The notes under the pieces are model-generated. The model was not told the DNA's origin, did no database searches, and saw nothing but the letters and a program-made list of their open reading frames with translations. Source: Nitrosomonas communis (lineage in GTDB: Bacteria > Pseudomonadota > Gammaproteobacteria > Burkholderiales > Nitrosomonadaceae). Taken from it: DNA of 64,000 nucleotides. Position numbers and translations under genes: made by a program. Location of the stretch: positions 1 to 64,000 of the forward strand of contig NZ_CP011451.1 in the NCBI RefSeq assembly GCF_001007935.1. The letters run 5' to 3'. Numbering within the stretch: the first letter of the stretch is position 1; the number at the start of each line of letters is the position of its first letter. Of the stretch, positions 8,740 to 18,197 are shown piece by piece.

Positions 8740-9741
8740 ACGTGAGTTCGACATAAGAAAAGCTGTAAAAGAAACCTGAATTCCTTATGATGAAATGGTT
8801 TTGCAAAAGAATTTCATCATGAGAGGAGTCAGATTTCCATGGATACTACAACGATTTTTTGTGAGAGTGACGAATTTTGTAAAGAGTTTGAGCCGCAATG
8901 GGAGCAGCACTTATTAGAGTCATCGCTGAAACAGCGTCGGCGGCAAGGAGCGCTGTGTCTAAGCGAAATCATGACCATCATGGTCGGGTTTCATCTATCC
9001 GGGTACCGGACGTTTAAACACTATTACCTGAATTACGTGTTGAGGTATCAGCGCGATTATTTTCCAGGGTTGGTGAGTTACCACCGCTTTGTGGAGCTGT
9101 TGCAAGGTAGCCTGGTGCCTTTGTGCTGTTTTCTGACCAGTCGCTTTGGGCAATGTAGTGGGATCAGTTTCATTGATTCGACTAAGATTAGTGTGTGCCA
9201 TAATCGCCGTATTGGGTCTCATCAAGTAATGGCAGGGTTTGCTGCCCGGGGAAAGGCCAGCATGGGTTGGTTTTATGGATTCAAGCTGCACCTGGTCATT
9301 AATGACCAGGGAGAATTGCCAGGGGTAAAAATAACGGCGGGCAATGTGGATGACCGTGACCCGGTACCAGAGGTGACGCGCTCCTTGTTTGGCAAACTCT
9401 TCGGTGACCGGGGCTACATTTCGCAATCACTCTTTGAGCAACTCCGCGAGCAAGGCGTGCAGCTCATCACCAAAGTACGCAAGAACATGAAAAACAAGCT
9501 GTTGCCGTTGTTTGACAAGCTGCTGCTACGTAAACGTTCGATCATTGAGAGCGTCAATGACCCATTGAAGAATATCTCGCAAATCGAGCACTCCCGCCAT
9601 CGCAGCCCAGTTAACTTTTTTGTTAATCTGATAGCCGGATTGGTGGCTTACACCTTTCGCGAGAAGAAACCCTCACTTAATATCAGGCTCCCTCAAGCTC
9701 TTCCAGTCGTGATTTGATGATTCTTATGTCGAACTCACGTT
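8740..9741 (+). mobile_element. IS982-family insertion sequence, apparently complete
   Basis: The ends are perfect 21-bp inverted repeats: AACGTGAGTTCGACATAAGA... from 8740, mirrored at 9721-9741. The element is 1002 bp and carries one transposase. AGAAT occurs immediately outside both ends (8735-8739 and 9742-9746), a likely target-site duplication. It sits just left of MITE copy B and right of an IS30 remnant, so this is an insertion hot spot. Confidence 0.85.
8839..9717 (+). CDS. IS982 family transposase
   Basis: A 292-residue DDE transposase. It carries the family's N-terminal block (CLSEIMTIMVGFHLSGYRTFKHYY) and catalytic-type residues in SFIDSTKISVCH, FGDRGYIS and KRSIIESVNDPLKN. Length and frame are normal, so it may be active. 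The preferred ATG at 8839 follows a GAGGAG-type site (8821-8826). It mediates cut-and-paste or copy-out movement of the 1-kb element it lies in. Confidence 0.9.
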   Translation: MDTTTIFCESDEFCKEFEPQWEQHLLESSLKQRRRQGALCLSEIMTIMVGFHLSGYRTFKHYYLNYVLRYQRDYFPGLVSYHRFVELLQGSLVPLCCFLTSRFGQCSGISFIDSTKISVCHNRRIGSHQVMAGFAARGKASMGWFYGFKLHLVINDQGELPGVKITAGNVDDRDPVPEVTRSLFGKLFGDRGYISQSLFEQLREQGVQLITKVRKNMKNKLLPLFDKLLLRKRSIIESVNDPLKNISQIEHSRHRSPVNFFVNLIAGLVAYTFREKKPSLNIRLPQALPVVI

Positions 9742-9750
9742 AGAATATCT

Positions 9751-9856
9751 AATTCCATTTCTAAATCAAAACTGACTTTGTCGGCTTCACCTTGCCGTAT
9801 GATGGATACTGTCTGCGCCTCGCCTTCCTGTCATTTTTGATGTGGAAATAGAATAA
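9751..9856. repeat. MITE-like element, copy B
   Basis: It runs from ATTCCATTTCTAAATCAAAA through CTTGCCGTATGATGGATACT to a variant right end (TTTTTGATGTGGAAATAGAA). It begins 10 bp past the IS982 right end. Confidence 0.8.
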
Positions 9857-10104
9857 GGAAACATTTTATGGACAACGAAGTATTGTGATGAAATGGGGGT
9901 AAGCAGGTAATTTGTGAAGTGGATGCTCGCAAATATGAATTTTTAGAGGTACCCATAAAATAGAGCCAAAGCAGAATCAAGCAGCATAAATCTCTACCAA
10001 ACCAAAATACATGAGGACTTAGCTGCCGTAACTTCATCAGAACAGTATCAGTAAGCATCAGCGTTCGAGGCATAAGATAGTGTACAAATAACACTCACCC
10101 CTAC

Positions 10105-10653
10105 TCACTCCGGCAAGTGATGCTTACCAGCACTCACCCGCTTGGCTTGTGGAGTTTCGGCTCCTAGCTCCTCGATGAACTTGACTTCATCCCCTTCCTG
10201 CAAGAGCTCAAAGCTTGGATCAATGACATTATCGCGATGAAAATAACGTTCCACGCTATCCTGTCCTCTAATAAAACCATAACCTTCTTCATAAAAGATA
10301 CGCGCAACGTGTCCAATCTGATCAGCAGCGTGTGCTTTGGTTTTAAGCTGCATTCGACGTGCATGATCCTCAAGCTGACGCTTGGCAGCGTCGAAAGCCT
10401 CGCGCAAGGCGACATAGGGATCTTCGTGATGATCGCGGTTAACCACAATATCGTTGCCGGGCACACCGATATTGATGCGGACATTGAACTCTTTCCCTTG
10501 ATGATGATGCTTATGCGGCATTTCAACTACTACATGGCAGGAAACAATGCGATCAAAAAAGTTTTCGAGCTTTTCCACTTTGTCGCGAATATGCGCTTCT
10601 AGTGCATCGGAAGAAGATATATCGCGTATGGTAATTTGTAGTGGGCTTTGCAT
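10105..10653 (-). CDS. HPF/RaiA-type ribosome hibernation domain fused to cold-shock domain
   Basis: The protein has 182 residues. Residues 1 to about 105 form an HPF/RaiA (sigma54 modulation) domain, beginning PLQITIRDISSSDALEAHIRDKVEKL. Residues about 115-180 are a cold-shock OB-fold, with GHVARIFYEEGYGFIRG as RNP1 and VERYFHRDNV as RNP2. HPF domains bind the 30S decoding region and hibernate ribosomes, and the CSD adds RNA binding. The ATG at 10653 follows AAGGAG. The CBS protein lies 36 bases upstream on the same strand, probably in one operon. Context suggests translation shutdown under stress. Confidence 0.88.
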   Translation of the reverse strand: MQSPLQITIRDISSSDALEAHIRDKVEKLENFFDRIVSCHVVVEMPHKHHHQGKEFNVRINIGVPGNDIVVNRDHHEDPYVALREAFDAAKRQLEDHARRMQLKTKAHAADQIGHVARIFYEEGYGFIRGQDSVERYFHRDNVIDPSFELLQEGDEVKFIEELGAETPQAKRVSAGKHHLPE

Positions 10654-10689
10654 AATTATTGTTCTCCTTCCATAGTTGATCTTTAATTA

Positions 10690-11142
10690 CTAGCGGCGAA
10701 TACCCGCTTCCTTTTGCTGCTCGTGTGCCATGAGCTTTACGAGTGCATCGAGTTCCTCAGACAGTAACCCTAATAAGTCATCGAGCGTAACAATACCGAT
10801 CAGCATATTATTATCATCTACTACTGGCAAACGACGTACCCCCTTGACACGCATATATTGAATTGATTCAAATACACCCGTATTTTCCTTTACGCTAGCA
10901 AAATCAGAGACCATAATATCACCAACAGTGATAACATTTGTATCGAGTTCTGGTGCAATAACTTCCATGACCAAATCGCGGTCAGTCACTATACCGACCG
11001 GCACGCGCTTTCCTTCTCCCTCGTCATCGACCACCAGCACATCTCCAACATGGTGCTGGCGCATCAGCTTAGCTGCCTGTAATACAGTATCATCACGTTG
11101 AGCAACGACGACTTCACGTTTACAAATTTCACCTATAGGCAT
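10690..11142 (-). CDS. Tandem CBS-domain protein
   Basis: I start it at the ATG at 11142 (MPIGEICKREVVV), because AAGAGGTG lies about 6 bases upstream; an in-frame start at 11181 lacks this. The ~150-residue protein is one CBS pair: repeat 1 VVAQRDDTVLQAAKLMRQHHVGDVLVVDD...GIVTDRDLV, repeat 2 SVKENTGVFESIQYMRVKGVRRLPVVDD...GIVTLDDLL. CBS pairs sense adenine nucleotides. Stand-alone pairs of this kind include mycobacterial Hrp1, a DosR-regulated dormancy protein. The HPF-CSD gene follows 36 bases later. Confidence 0.88.
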   Translation of the reverse strand: MPIGEICKREVVVAQRDDTVLQAAKLMRQHHVGDVLVVDDEGEGKRVPVGIVTDRDLVMEVIAPELDTNVITVGDIMVSDFASVKENTGVFESIQYMRVKGVRRLPVVDDNNMLIGIVTLDDLLGLLSEELDALVKLMAHEQQKEAGIRR

Positions 11143-11315
11143 TCTATTCACCTCTTGTCTATAATTAAGAAACCTCTGCATAACTGTGTTTCTAGAGGGT
11201 TTCGCTGTATGTGTAACTCATAAAATCAATGACTTAAAAAAACCAAATTCCCCAAAAAGGTCAGTTATGCGGAGACTGATTAATTTTCTAATTAGATTGA
11301 AGCAATATATGCTGC

Positions 11316-11555
11316 TTATTTAGCGTGTGGAAGCAACGGATCTTCAGTGTCAGCAGGAATAGATTGTTCCTCTAATTCTTCCATCTTTTCAGTGTCAGTT
11401 TTTGTTTGAGGAGCAAATGATTCAGCAGAGCAGGCTTAGTTCTCTCTGCGGCCGCTTTATTTTCTATTTCAGCGCCAGGAGAAGATTTCTCTTGCTTTGG
11501 TTCACTACAAGCGGCAAGAGCCAAAGATACGAAGGCAACAACATATATACTTCAT
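11316..11555 (-). pseudogene. Small lipoprotein, two frameshifts
   Basis: A start with Shine-Dalgarno (AAGGAGAAGG before the ATG at 11555) leads after four codons into another frame that encodes a lipoprotein signal (VVAFVSLALAAC-S, lipobox LAAC). This is followed by an acidic/Ala-rich tail, and a second shift near 11428 gives AESFAPQTKTDTEKMEELEE and a stop at 11316. It would be a ~80-residue lipoprotein. No single frame covers it, so it is easily missed. It lies upstream of the CBS-HPF genes on the same strand. Confidence 0.55.
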
Positions 11556-11733
11556 TTCCTTCTCCTTTATAACATAATAAAAGCTTAAGAAAGTGATTTA
11601 GCTTCCGATTATCACAGCTATCACACATTTCATCTGCATTCATATATATTCAACTTTTTAAACTTAATAATAACTCTAAATTCGTAAAGCTTACTACCAG
11701 TGATAATGTATCGAAAAAAAAGAAAGGGTTAAA

Positions 11734-11749
11734 TACGTACAAATACGTA
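11734..11749. promoter_or_regulatory. TACGTA-type dyad site b, divergent
   Basis: TACGTACAAATACGTA is a perfect pair of TACGTA hexamers 10 bp apart. It lies 105 bp upstream of the sensor kinase start (11855) and 178 bp upstream of the minus-strand lipoprotein-CBS-HPF genes, so it could serve both. If the FixJ-like regulator binds it, this is autoregulation. Confidence 0.7.
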
Positions 11750-11854
11750 TAAATATTTTCTTATTATGGTATTGATTGATAGACGAAAGCTGTTTTTTTG
11801 TCGTAGACTGTAGCTTATCCAAGATACAAATAATTTTTAAATATACTGTGATTG

Positions 11855-13351
11855 ATGATTGACTCATTTACAGGGCTAAGCTTTCAAACACTGCTCAATG
11901 CAGTATCAGATGCTATATTGTTAATCGATGACTCGGATCGCATTGTGCTAACAAATGTGGCCGCGCAACAACTATTCGGTTATGTAGATCATGAACTTTG
12001 CGGTCTCGCGATCGAAGAACTCATATCTCCTCACTATCGGGATCTTTATCAGTACTACCGAGAAGTTTATCTCGGCAAGCCATGGGAACGCGACATAGGA
12101 AATGATAGAACACTGGTTGTCTTAACTCATGACAAACAGGAGCTGAAGGTAAATATTGGCCTGAATCCCCTGACAGCCCACGATCAACTTTATATTTTGA
12201 TCACGCTGAATATCAGTGATCGACGTCGTCAGGCAGAAGTCGCACTGAAAGTTAGTGAAGAACGGTTGTGGCTAGCCAAACAAGCAGCAGCATTGGGTGT
12301 TCTTGATATCGATTTCGAAAACAACGTCATACACATTGATAAACGGATGCGCGAGCTCTGGGGTTGCGCAACTGGGGAAATCATGACTTATGATAAGTTT
12401 ATCCGTGCGATTCATCCCAAAGATTATGCCACTCACCAAGCCGCTTTTGAGAAAGCCATGGATCCTGCTGGTGATGGCCACTACCTTGCAGAATTTCGTG
12501 TTATTAATGCTGCTGATGGATTTGAGCGTTGGATCACCATAACTGGGCAAGTGCACTTTGAAATAAGACGTGCAAATCGCCTTGTCGGCATGGCTCGCGA
12601 TATCACTAAACGCAAAACACTCGAGAAAGAACTTCAAATGCAGCGTGCTGAATCAGAAGTACTTTTTAAGCAGCAAGTAGCGATTCATACGGCTTCTGCC
12701 ATTGCCCATGAGCTAAATCAACCGCTTACTGCAATCTCTGCATACAGTGAGGTCACATTGCGTGCAATGGAAAGTGAGGCTTTCAATATCGACGAAGTAA
12801 GACAGATGCTTGAAAACTGTGTCAAACAATCTCAGCATGCTGGTTGCAGACTGCACGAACTGGTTGCCTTTCTGCAAAAAGGAGAATTGGTTACTGAAAA
12901 ACTCAGTCTGAATGAAGTGGTAACGGATGCTTTAAAAATTGCTCACAGCGAGGGCTATAACGATTTTCATCACGTATTACATTTGGAATCTAATCTCCCT
13001 GCAGTGCTTGCCAATCGTCTTCATATACAAAAAACCCTGGTAAATCTATTGATAAATGCTGTGGAATCAATGCGCGCAGCGAATATCTCATCTCCTGCAA
13101 TTACGATTGCCATCAGCATATTGAACGAAAAAAACTTAGCCATGGTCTCAGTACTTAATATTGGCCCTGGTATTGATCAAGAAATAGTCCGGTATATTTT
13201 TGATCCTTTCTTCACAACAAAACCAACCGGGATCGGCATGGGATTGTCGATCAGTCGCGCCCTCATTGAGGCTAATGGCGGTCAACTCTGGCTTGATCCT
13301 GATACCAAGGAGGGTGCCAAATTTAACTTCACACTACCTTTTGCATCATGA
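11855..13351 (+). CDS. PAS-PAS sensor histidine kinase, FixL-like
   Basis: A soluble sensor kinase of about 498 residues with no membrane segment. PAS1 covers about 10-125 (FQTLLNAVSDAILLIDDSDR). PAS2/PAC covers about 130-255, ending GMARDITKRK. The H-box HELNQPL puts the phospho-His at about 285, and the ATPase domain ends FFTTKPTGIGMGLSISRAL. It is the FixL/NtrB-like HPK4 type with NQPL. By eye I do not find FixL's heme-ligating His in PAS1 at the expected place (HYRDLYQYYREVY), so the signal is unknown. The ATG at 11855 is preferred over a TTG at 11852. Its last codons overlap the response regulator start by 4 bases. Confidence 0.88.
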   Translation: MIDSFTGLSFQTLLNAVSDAILLIDDSDRIVLTNVAAQQLFGYVDHELCGLAIEELISPHYRDLYQYYREVYLGKPWERDIGNDRTLVVLTHDKQELKVNIGLNPLTAHDQLYILITLNISDRRRQAEVALKVSEERLWLAKQAAALGVLDIDFENNVIHIDKRMRELWGCATGEIMTYDKFIRAIHPKDYATHQAAFEKAMDPAGDGHYLAEFRVINAADGFERWITITGQVHFEIRRANRLVGMARDITKRKTLEKELQMQRAESEVLFKQQVAIHTASAIAHELNQPLTAISAYSEVTLRAMESEAFNIDEVRQMLENCVKQSQHAGCRLHELVAFLQKGELVTEKLSLNEVVTDALKIAHSEGYNDFHHVLHLESNLPAVLANRLHIQKTLVNLLINAVESMRAANISSPAITIAISILNEKNLAMVSVLNIGPGIDQEIVRYIFDPFFTTKPTGIGMGLSISRALIEANGGQLWLDPDTKEGAKFNFTLPFAS

Positions 13352-13971
13352 TCTCTCAACACTTCATTGTTTTTATCGTGGATGATGAGCCAGCAGTAAG
13401 AGATTCTTTGGCTCTTCTACTCAAGCAGGAAGGAATCTTTGTGCAAACTTTTGAAAATGCTGAAACCTTTCTTAATGCTTATCAACCTGGTCACAAAGGT
13501 TGTATTATTCTTGATGTACGCATGCCCGGAATAGGTGGCTTGCAGCTTCAGGAAAAACTCTTAAATTATAAAAACATAATGCCCATTATATTTCTTACTG
13601 GGCATGGTGATATTCCTATGAGTGTCAGAGCAATCAAAGCGGGTGCAATCGATTTTCTCACCAAACCCATTACCCGCGTAAAACTTCTTGCCTCCGTTCA
13701 ATCAGCTTTTCTGGAAAGTGAAAAGCTAATAGAAGCGAATAAACATAACCAGGATGCGCTATCACGCTTGGCAAGTCTCACGAAACGTGAGCATGAAGTT
13801 ATGATGATTGCTATTCAGGGATACCACAACAAGGAGATTGCATCTCGTCTCGGTATCAGCTTTCGCACGGTAGAAATTCACCGATCCAATATCATGCACA
13901 AGACAGGCGCAATCAATTTGCTTGATCTTGCACGTATTGCCTATGAAAGTGGATTAAACACCTCAACATAA
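13348..13971 (+). CDS. FixJ-family response regulator (REC-LuxR HTH)
   Basis: The 207-residue protein has a receiver domain (phospho-acceptor Asp56 in ILDVRMPG; acidic pocket VDDEP; switch Thr in FLTGHGD; Lys in FLTKP). A short linker leads to a C-terminal LuxR/NarL-type HTH (LTKREHEVMMIAIQGYHNKEIASRLGISFRTVEIHR), typical of FixJ. It is translationally coupled to the kinase (ATGA overlap). It is the best candidate in the window for binding the TACGTA-type dyads, since LuxR-type regulators bind as dimers to sites about one helical turn apart. That assignment is inference. Confidence 0.9.
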   Translation: MISQHFIVFIVDDEPAVRDSLALLLKQEGIFVQTFENAETFLNAYQPGHKGCIILDVRMPGIGGLQLQEKLLNYKNIMPIIFLTGHGDIPMSVRAIKAGAIDFLTKPITRVKLLASVQSAFLESEKLIEANKHNQDALSRLASLTKREHEVMMIAIQGYHNKEIASRLGISFRTVEIHRSNIMHKTGAINLLDLARIAYESGLNTST

Positions 13972-14030
13972 TGCTGTGCTTTGCCAGCGTTAACTCAACG
14001 TCACCGCTACAGTAAGCAGCAAAAGATATA

Positions 14031-14046
14031 TACGTATTTATACGGA
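14031..14046. promoter_or_regulatory. TACGTA-type dyad site c (one mismatch)
   Basis: The site reads TACGTATTTATACGGA; the second half deviates in one base. It ends 61 bp before the ATG of the nitroreductase at 14108, so it could act as an activator site just upstream of the promoter. Confidence 0.6.
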
Positions 14047-14107
14047 TAGCCTCTCGCATCGATTCTTGATACGGTAACCAAAATAAGATTTGCAATAGGA
14101 GTTGGCT

Positions 14108-14674
14108 ATGCAAGAAACACAGGTTGAAATGACTGTTTTTGAGGCCATTCTAGCTAGGCGTTGTGTTCGTAATTACACTGAGCGAGTAGTTGACTTGGGC
14201 GCTATACACATCTTGCTAGAAGCCGCCATACATGGTCCTACAGCATTACATGAGGAACCATGGACATTTGCCATTATTCGCGATAAAGAGCTATTAAAAG
14301 ATATTTCAGATTATGCCAAACCTCTGTTTGCTGGAGAACTTCAAATAGCAGGACGCGCCCCTGGTTCCTTTACTGAACCTGATTTCAATATTTTCTACGA
14401 TGCGAGTACGCTGATTCTGATTTGCTCGAAACAAACCGGGTCTTGTGTAGCTGCGGATTGCTGGCTGGCAGCCGAGAATCTGATGCTGGCAGCATGTGCC
14501 ATGAAATTGGGGAGCTGTGTAATCGGTGCTGCATTGACAGCTTTAAATACACCAGATATCAAGGTTAAATTAAATATCCCGGAAAATTTTCTATTATTGT
14601 CCCGATTATTCTTGGTTACCCAAATGGGGAGACACCCCCTACTCGGAGAAAGAAACCTGTCATTATCACACTAA
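14108..14674 (+). CDS. Nitroreductase-family FMN oxidoreductase
   Basis: An NAD(P)H:flavin-type nitroreductase fold of 188 residues from the ATG at 14108 (TAGGA 7 bases upstream; an in-frame TTG lies at 14102). Motifs: ILARRCVRNYTERVV at the N-terminus, the FMN-contact AAIHGPTALHEEPWTFAIIRD, and the Ala-rich helix ADCWLAAENLMLAACAMKLGSCVIG. Substrate is unknown. It lies directly downstream of the FixL/FixJ-like pair. Nitroreductases of this broad family (acg, Rv2032) are members of the mycobacterial DosR regulon, which fits the other genes of this island. Confidence 0.85.
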   Translation: MQETQVEMTVFEAILARRCVRNYTERVVDLGAIHILLEAAIHGPTALHEEPWTFAIIRDKELLKDISDYAKPLFAGELQIAGRAPGSFTEPDFNIFYDASTLILICSKQTGSCVAADCWLAAENLMLAACAMKLGSCVIGAALTALNTPDIKVKLNIPENFLLLSRLFLVTQMGRHPLLGERNLSLSH

Positions 14675-14713
14675 CCAGTTAGCTGCTTGGTATCAAGTAA
14701 ACTAAACAAGTTC

Positions 14714-14819
14714 TTCCATTTCCAAATCAAAAATGACTTTGTCAGCTTCCACCTTGCCGTATGATTGATAACTGTCTGCGGCTCGCCTTCGCGTCATTTT
14801 TGATTTGGAAATGGAATAA
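14714..14819. repeat. MITE-like element, copy C
   Basis: A full-length copy: TTCCATTTCCAAATCAAAAA at the left, a core with CTGTCTGCGGCTCGCC, and TTTTTGATTTGGAAATGGAA at the right. It lies 40 bp past the nitroreductase stop. Confidence 0.85.
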
Positions 14820-14947
14820 GACTCTATACATAATCTTGGAAAATAGCTTCCCGTCAGTTAAAAAACAGAGATAAGCTGCTTATCAATCCTATCCACAAAA
14901 CATAAACTAATCGAATTCTAAATGGTGTCTTTAGCAAAATTTCTCAG

Positions 14948-16884
14948 GTGGCCTTATCTACAACATTTAATATGCATCCTAACAATGTACTCCCTGGCAA
15001 CATAATCTGGCGGCTTTGTTTTATCGGGTTACTTGCTGCGGCAGTGGATGCAGGTTCTTTCCTATTGCTAATGCATAGTGAGGCTGGTCTTTCATTAGCG
15101 CATATCACAAGCTTTCTCATAGCTGCTTCGATAAATTACTCATTCTTTTCGAAATGCTTGCCTCAATCAATTGACCCAAACTCCCTGCGATGGCAGCTAT
15201 TCAGTCGCTACTCGATAGTCAGTATCCTGGTTTTGCTGATGCGCGGCGGCTTATTAACCTTGCTTCTTAACGTCTGGCATATACCACTCACACTGGCCAT
15301 TTTTCTGATTATCGTTATAACCGCTGCGATGAGTTATATGGGGCTCGTATTTTATATATTTCCGCTTCTGCAGCAGCTGCCTTCTCCAGCTATAGGCTGG
15401 CGTGAGGCCACGATTGGGATTATCGTGTTTGCTATCCTGCTGCGCTTGATCTATTTAGTTCAAGCTCAGCTAATTCCAGACGAAGCATACTACTGGGTAT
15501 ATGCTCAGCATATGGACCTGAGCTTCTTTGATCACCCACCCATGGTTGCATGGCTGATCTGGCTTGGTACCTCAATCTTTGGTGATAATGAGTTAGGGGT
15601 CCGCATCAGTGCATTCATTTGCAGTCTGATAACAATGGGTTATCTATATGCATTAGCATGCAACCTTTACGACAAACAGACGGGGTTGCGCACGCTGTTG
15701 TTACTGGCCATCTTACCCTTTAGCTTTGCAACCGGCATGTTGATGACAGCAGATGCACCCTTGATCGCAGCCTGGGCTGCCACACTCTATTACATGGAAC
15801 GTGCGCTAATAGCCGGTCGCAGTTCTGCCTGGCTGGGTATGGGAATCACATTCGGCCTCGGTCTTCTCTCAAAATATACCATTGGCTTATTGGTATGGCA
15901 GCTTTATTGTTTGTTATCCTGGATCCCATCGCGCGTCGCTGGATGCCGACGTGCTCATCCCTATCTTGCTGCCCTACTTGCCTTATTATTATTTACCCCG
16001 GTCCTTATCTGGAATGCCGAACATAACTGGGCTTCATTCCTGTTTCAAGGGCGACGACTAGAAGGAGCGGGTGATGATCAATTCTCAGTACATCTTCTGT
16101 TTCTTAATATTTTAGTGCTACTCACACCAGCTGGATTCCTTGCTGCAGTATGGGCGCTCATAACAGGTGGTAATCAAGATAGCGATCAATCTGCACAAAG
16201 ACGTCGCTTGTTTTTGCGGGTTTTCACTGGAACGCCATTTGCGGTATTTTTGTTCTTAGTATGTTCGATTCAATGCGTTTTCACTGGACTGCTCCGCTAT
16301 GGTTAGCGGTATTGCCAACGATAGCATGGATGATGGGACAGACCCATCATTTAGGCAATATCGCAAGCCGTCTGCAGGCAGCATGGAACCCGACTATCGC
16401 AATTTCCATGATTGCCTATGCATTGATACTACACTATGTCGTACTGGGATTTCCAGGTATCCCCTATCCGGAGTTCATGAAACGCTATTTCTGGCGTGAA
16501 ACAACTATTGAAGTTGAAAAAGTCGTTCAGAATATACAGCAACAAACTGGACAAAAACCGCTTGTCGTAGGCATGAGCAAATGGCCGATTGCGAGCTCAC
16601 TGTCTTTCTACAATCGAAAAGAACCTATGGATATTCGCTCACGTAATATGTTTGGTGATAGCGGCGCTATGTATCAATTCTGGTATCCATCGGAACCGCC
16701 AACCATGCGGCCGATCATACTGGTTGGTATAGAGAAAAACCATCTTGAGCAGGGCCGCTGGGGTAACGATATTACTTATATGCTTGATCAACCTGGCCCC
16801 ATACAGAGCCAGTTAATCATGCGTGAGAATAAACCGTTGCGGTGGGTATATTATAGAATTGCCCGAGGATATCGGGGTAATTGA
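14948..16884 (+). pseudogene. GtrA-GT39 (ArnT/PMT-like) membrane glycosyltransferase, frameshifted
   Basis: The N-terminal ~140 residues form a four-helix GtrA-like domain (FIGLLAAAVDAGSFLLL). Then comes a GT39/ArnT-like transferase with the catalytic Asp-Glu pair (LIPDEAYYWVYAQ, D178/E179) and FFDHPPMVAWLI. Such enzymes use polyprenyl-phosphate sugars to modify lipid or protein on the periplasmic side. The frame is intact to FAVFLFL, shifts near 16256, and continues as SMFDSMRFHWTAPLWLAVLP to 16884. One missing T (TTCTTAGT for TTCTTTAGT) would repair it. The start is a GTG at 14948 or the ATG at 14972. It opens the polysaccharide region. Confidence 0.82.
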
Positions 16885-16899
16885 TGATAGCAGATTAAC

Positions 16900-18141
16900 C
16901 TAGCGGCAGCTCTCAAGTTCGATTGTTCCTGTTTCTTTTTGCCAGCTGATGGCAATAGCGGTAATGACAAGTAGTAAAGTAGGAATTTTGCTATAAAGAA
17001 TAAAGGTGTCCGTTAGGCCTGATAAGAAAACAAAACTGACCAGGGTTACTCCCAAGATAGGAAGTTGGTAAGCTCGTAGCGTTTGAAACCAGCTTTTTAG
17101 AAGAAAGGCTAACGCGAAAATGCCAAGCACTCCGACATGCATGCCAATTTCAATCCAATCATTGTGATAGTTAGTTGTTTTATGATATTCAGGTAGATTC
17201 TTATAACGACCATCTTTATAAGTGGTTATCGTATCTTCGAAATAACTGCCTGCTTTTCCTGTACCATACCCAGTTAATGGTTTTTGCATAATACCGTGCA
17301 AACCTATATCCCAGATGGCAAGACGATATCCAAGGCTCGTGCCATATTTTCCTTGCTGGTATAACTCTACACCGTCAAGGATTTGAATCAGCCTTCCCTG
17401 AAAGCTGGCGCTATTGAATGCAAATATAAGGACCACAGTCATTAATGACAATGCAATGCCAGCCAATATTCTGATGTTTGTTTTATAGAATAGAAGAATT
17501 AATAAACCCGTCGACACCAGGGTTGCCAGGAGAGGCCCACGTGCATCTTGATTGAATTGAAGAAACAACAAGAAGCCGCCAAAAAACCAGAGTGCTGACT
17601 TTAATTTTTTATCGCTATTTATGCTTGCCAGGTAGATCGCCAGCATGACTCCAATCCCGAGCATTAATGAAAAATTTAAATAGCTAATATTGAGAGGAGG
17701 GATTCCTTGTACTCCAACAATTGCCCATTGATAAAACCCCATCAGTAAAACACCGAAATAACCAGTGAGCAATCCCCCGATTGCCCAAGGCAAGCGCTCT
17801 TTATTCAACAAAGATAAAAAAGGAATAAAGATCAAGAAGGCAAAATATCTTCTCCACTTTATATATCCAAACTCAGGATAATCACCCCAGAGTGTTCCGA
17901 GTGCAACCACACCAGATAAAATGAGTATTGCCATTACGAAAGGATCTTTGATCATTCCTCTCAACCGGTTAAAACCACCATCCAAAATCCAGAGTACAGT
18001 CAAAACGATACCGGCAGGCAGGCTCAGCCACTTGCTCCACAAAGCAATACCCAAAAAAAGTAACATGGCTTTTGTCAATATGTTGTGCCATGCATAAGAA
18101 GTCTGTATCAGATTGGCTGAACTGACTAGTTTATTTTGCAT
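16900..18141 (-). CDS. O-antigen ligase/polymerase family protein (Wzy/WaaL-like)
   Basis: A 413-residue integral membrane protein with about 10-12 hydrophobic segments. The large periplasmic loop (about residues 245-340) contains the Wzy_C-type features: SLGYRLAIWDIGLHGIMQKPLTGYGTG and HNDWIEIGMHVGVLG. The R-x3-W and H-N-D-W elements are typical of O-antigen ligases and polymerases. It would join or polymerise glycan on undecaprenyl carriers in the periplasm. The ATG is at 18141. The gene lies 56 bases from the NeuA-KdsC fusion and on its strand, so the same transcript is likely. Confidence 0.85.
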   Translation of the reverse strand: MQNKLVSSANLIQTSYAWHNILTKAMLLFLGIALWSKWLSLPAGIVLTVLWILDGGFNRLRGMIKDPFVMAILILSGVVALGTLWGDYPEFGYIKWRRYFAFLIFIPFLSLLNKERLPWAIGGLLTGYFGVLLMGFYQWAIVGVQGIPPLNISYLNFSLMLGIGVMLAIYLASINSDKKLKSALWFFGGFLLFLQFNQDARGPLLATLVSTGLLILLFYKTNIRILAGIALSLMTVVLIFAFNSASFQGRLIQILDGVELYQQGKYGTSLGYRLAIWDIGLHGIMQKPLTGYGTGKAGSYFEDTITTYKDGRYKNLPEYHKTTNYHNDWIEIGMHVGVLGIFALAFLLKSWFQTLRAYQLPILGVTLVSFVFLSGLTDTFILYSKIPTLLLVITAIAISWQKETGTIELESCR

Positions 18142-18197
18142 CAGTAATTTTTATACTTAATCTTGAGATGATCTGCGAAATACACCCAATGTCGCTG

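Noticed and set aside
9831..10094. 87-codon minus-strand frame
   Set aside because: Starts inside MITE copy B and HPF flank, with no domain or ribosome site.
11855..13351. Calling the kinase a true oxygen-sensing FixL
   Set aside because: By eye the heme-ligating His of FixL's PAS is not at the expected position, so only FixL-like is justified.
16299..16499. 66-codon frame inside the GT39 gene
   Set aside because: Out of frame with both readable pieces of the transferase.
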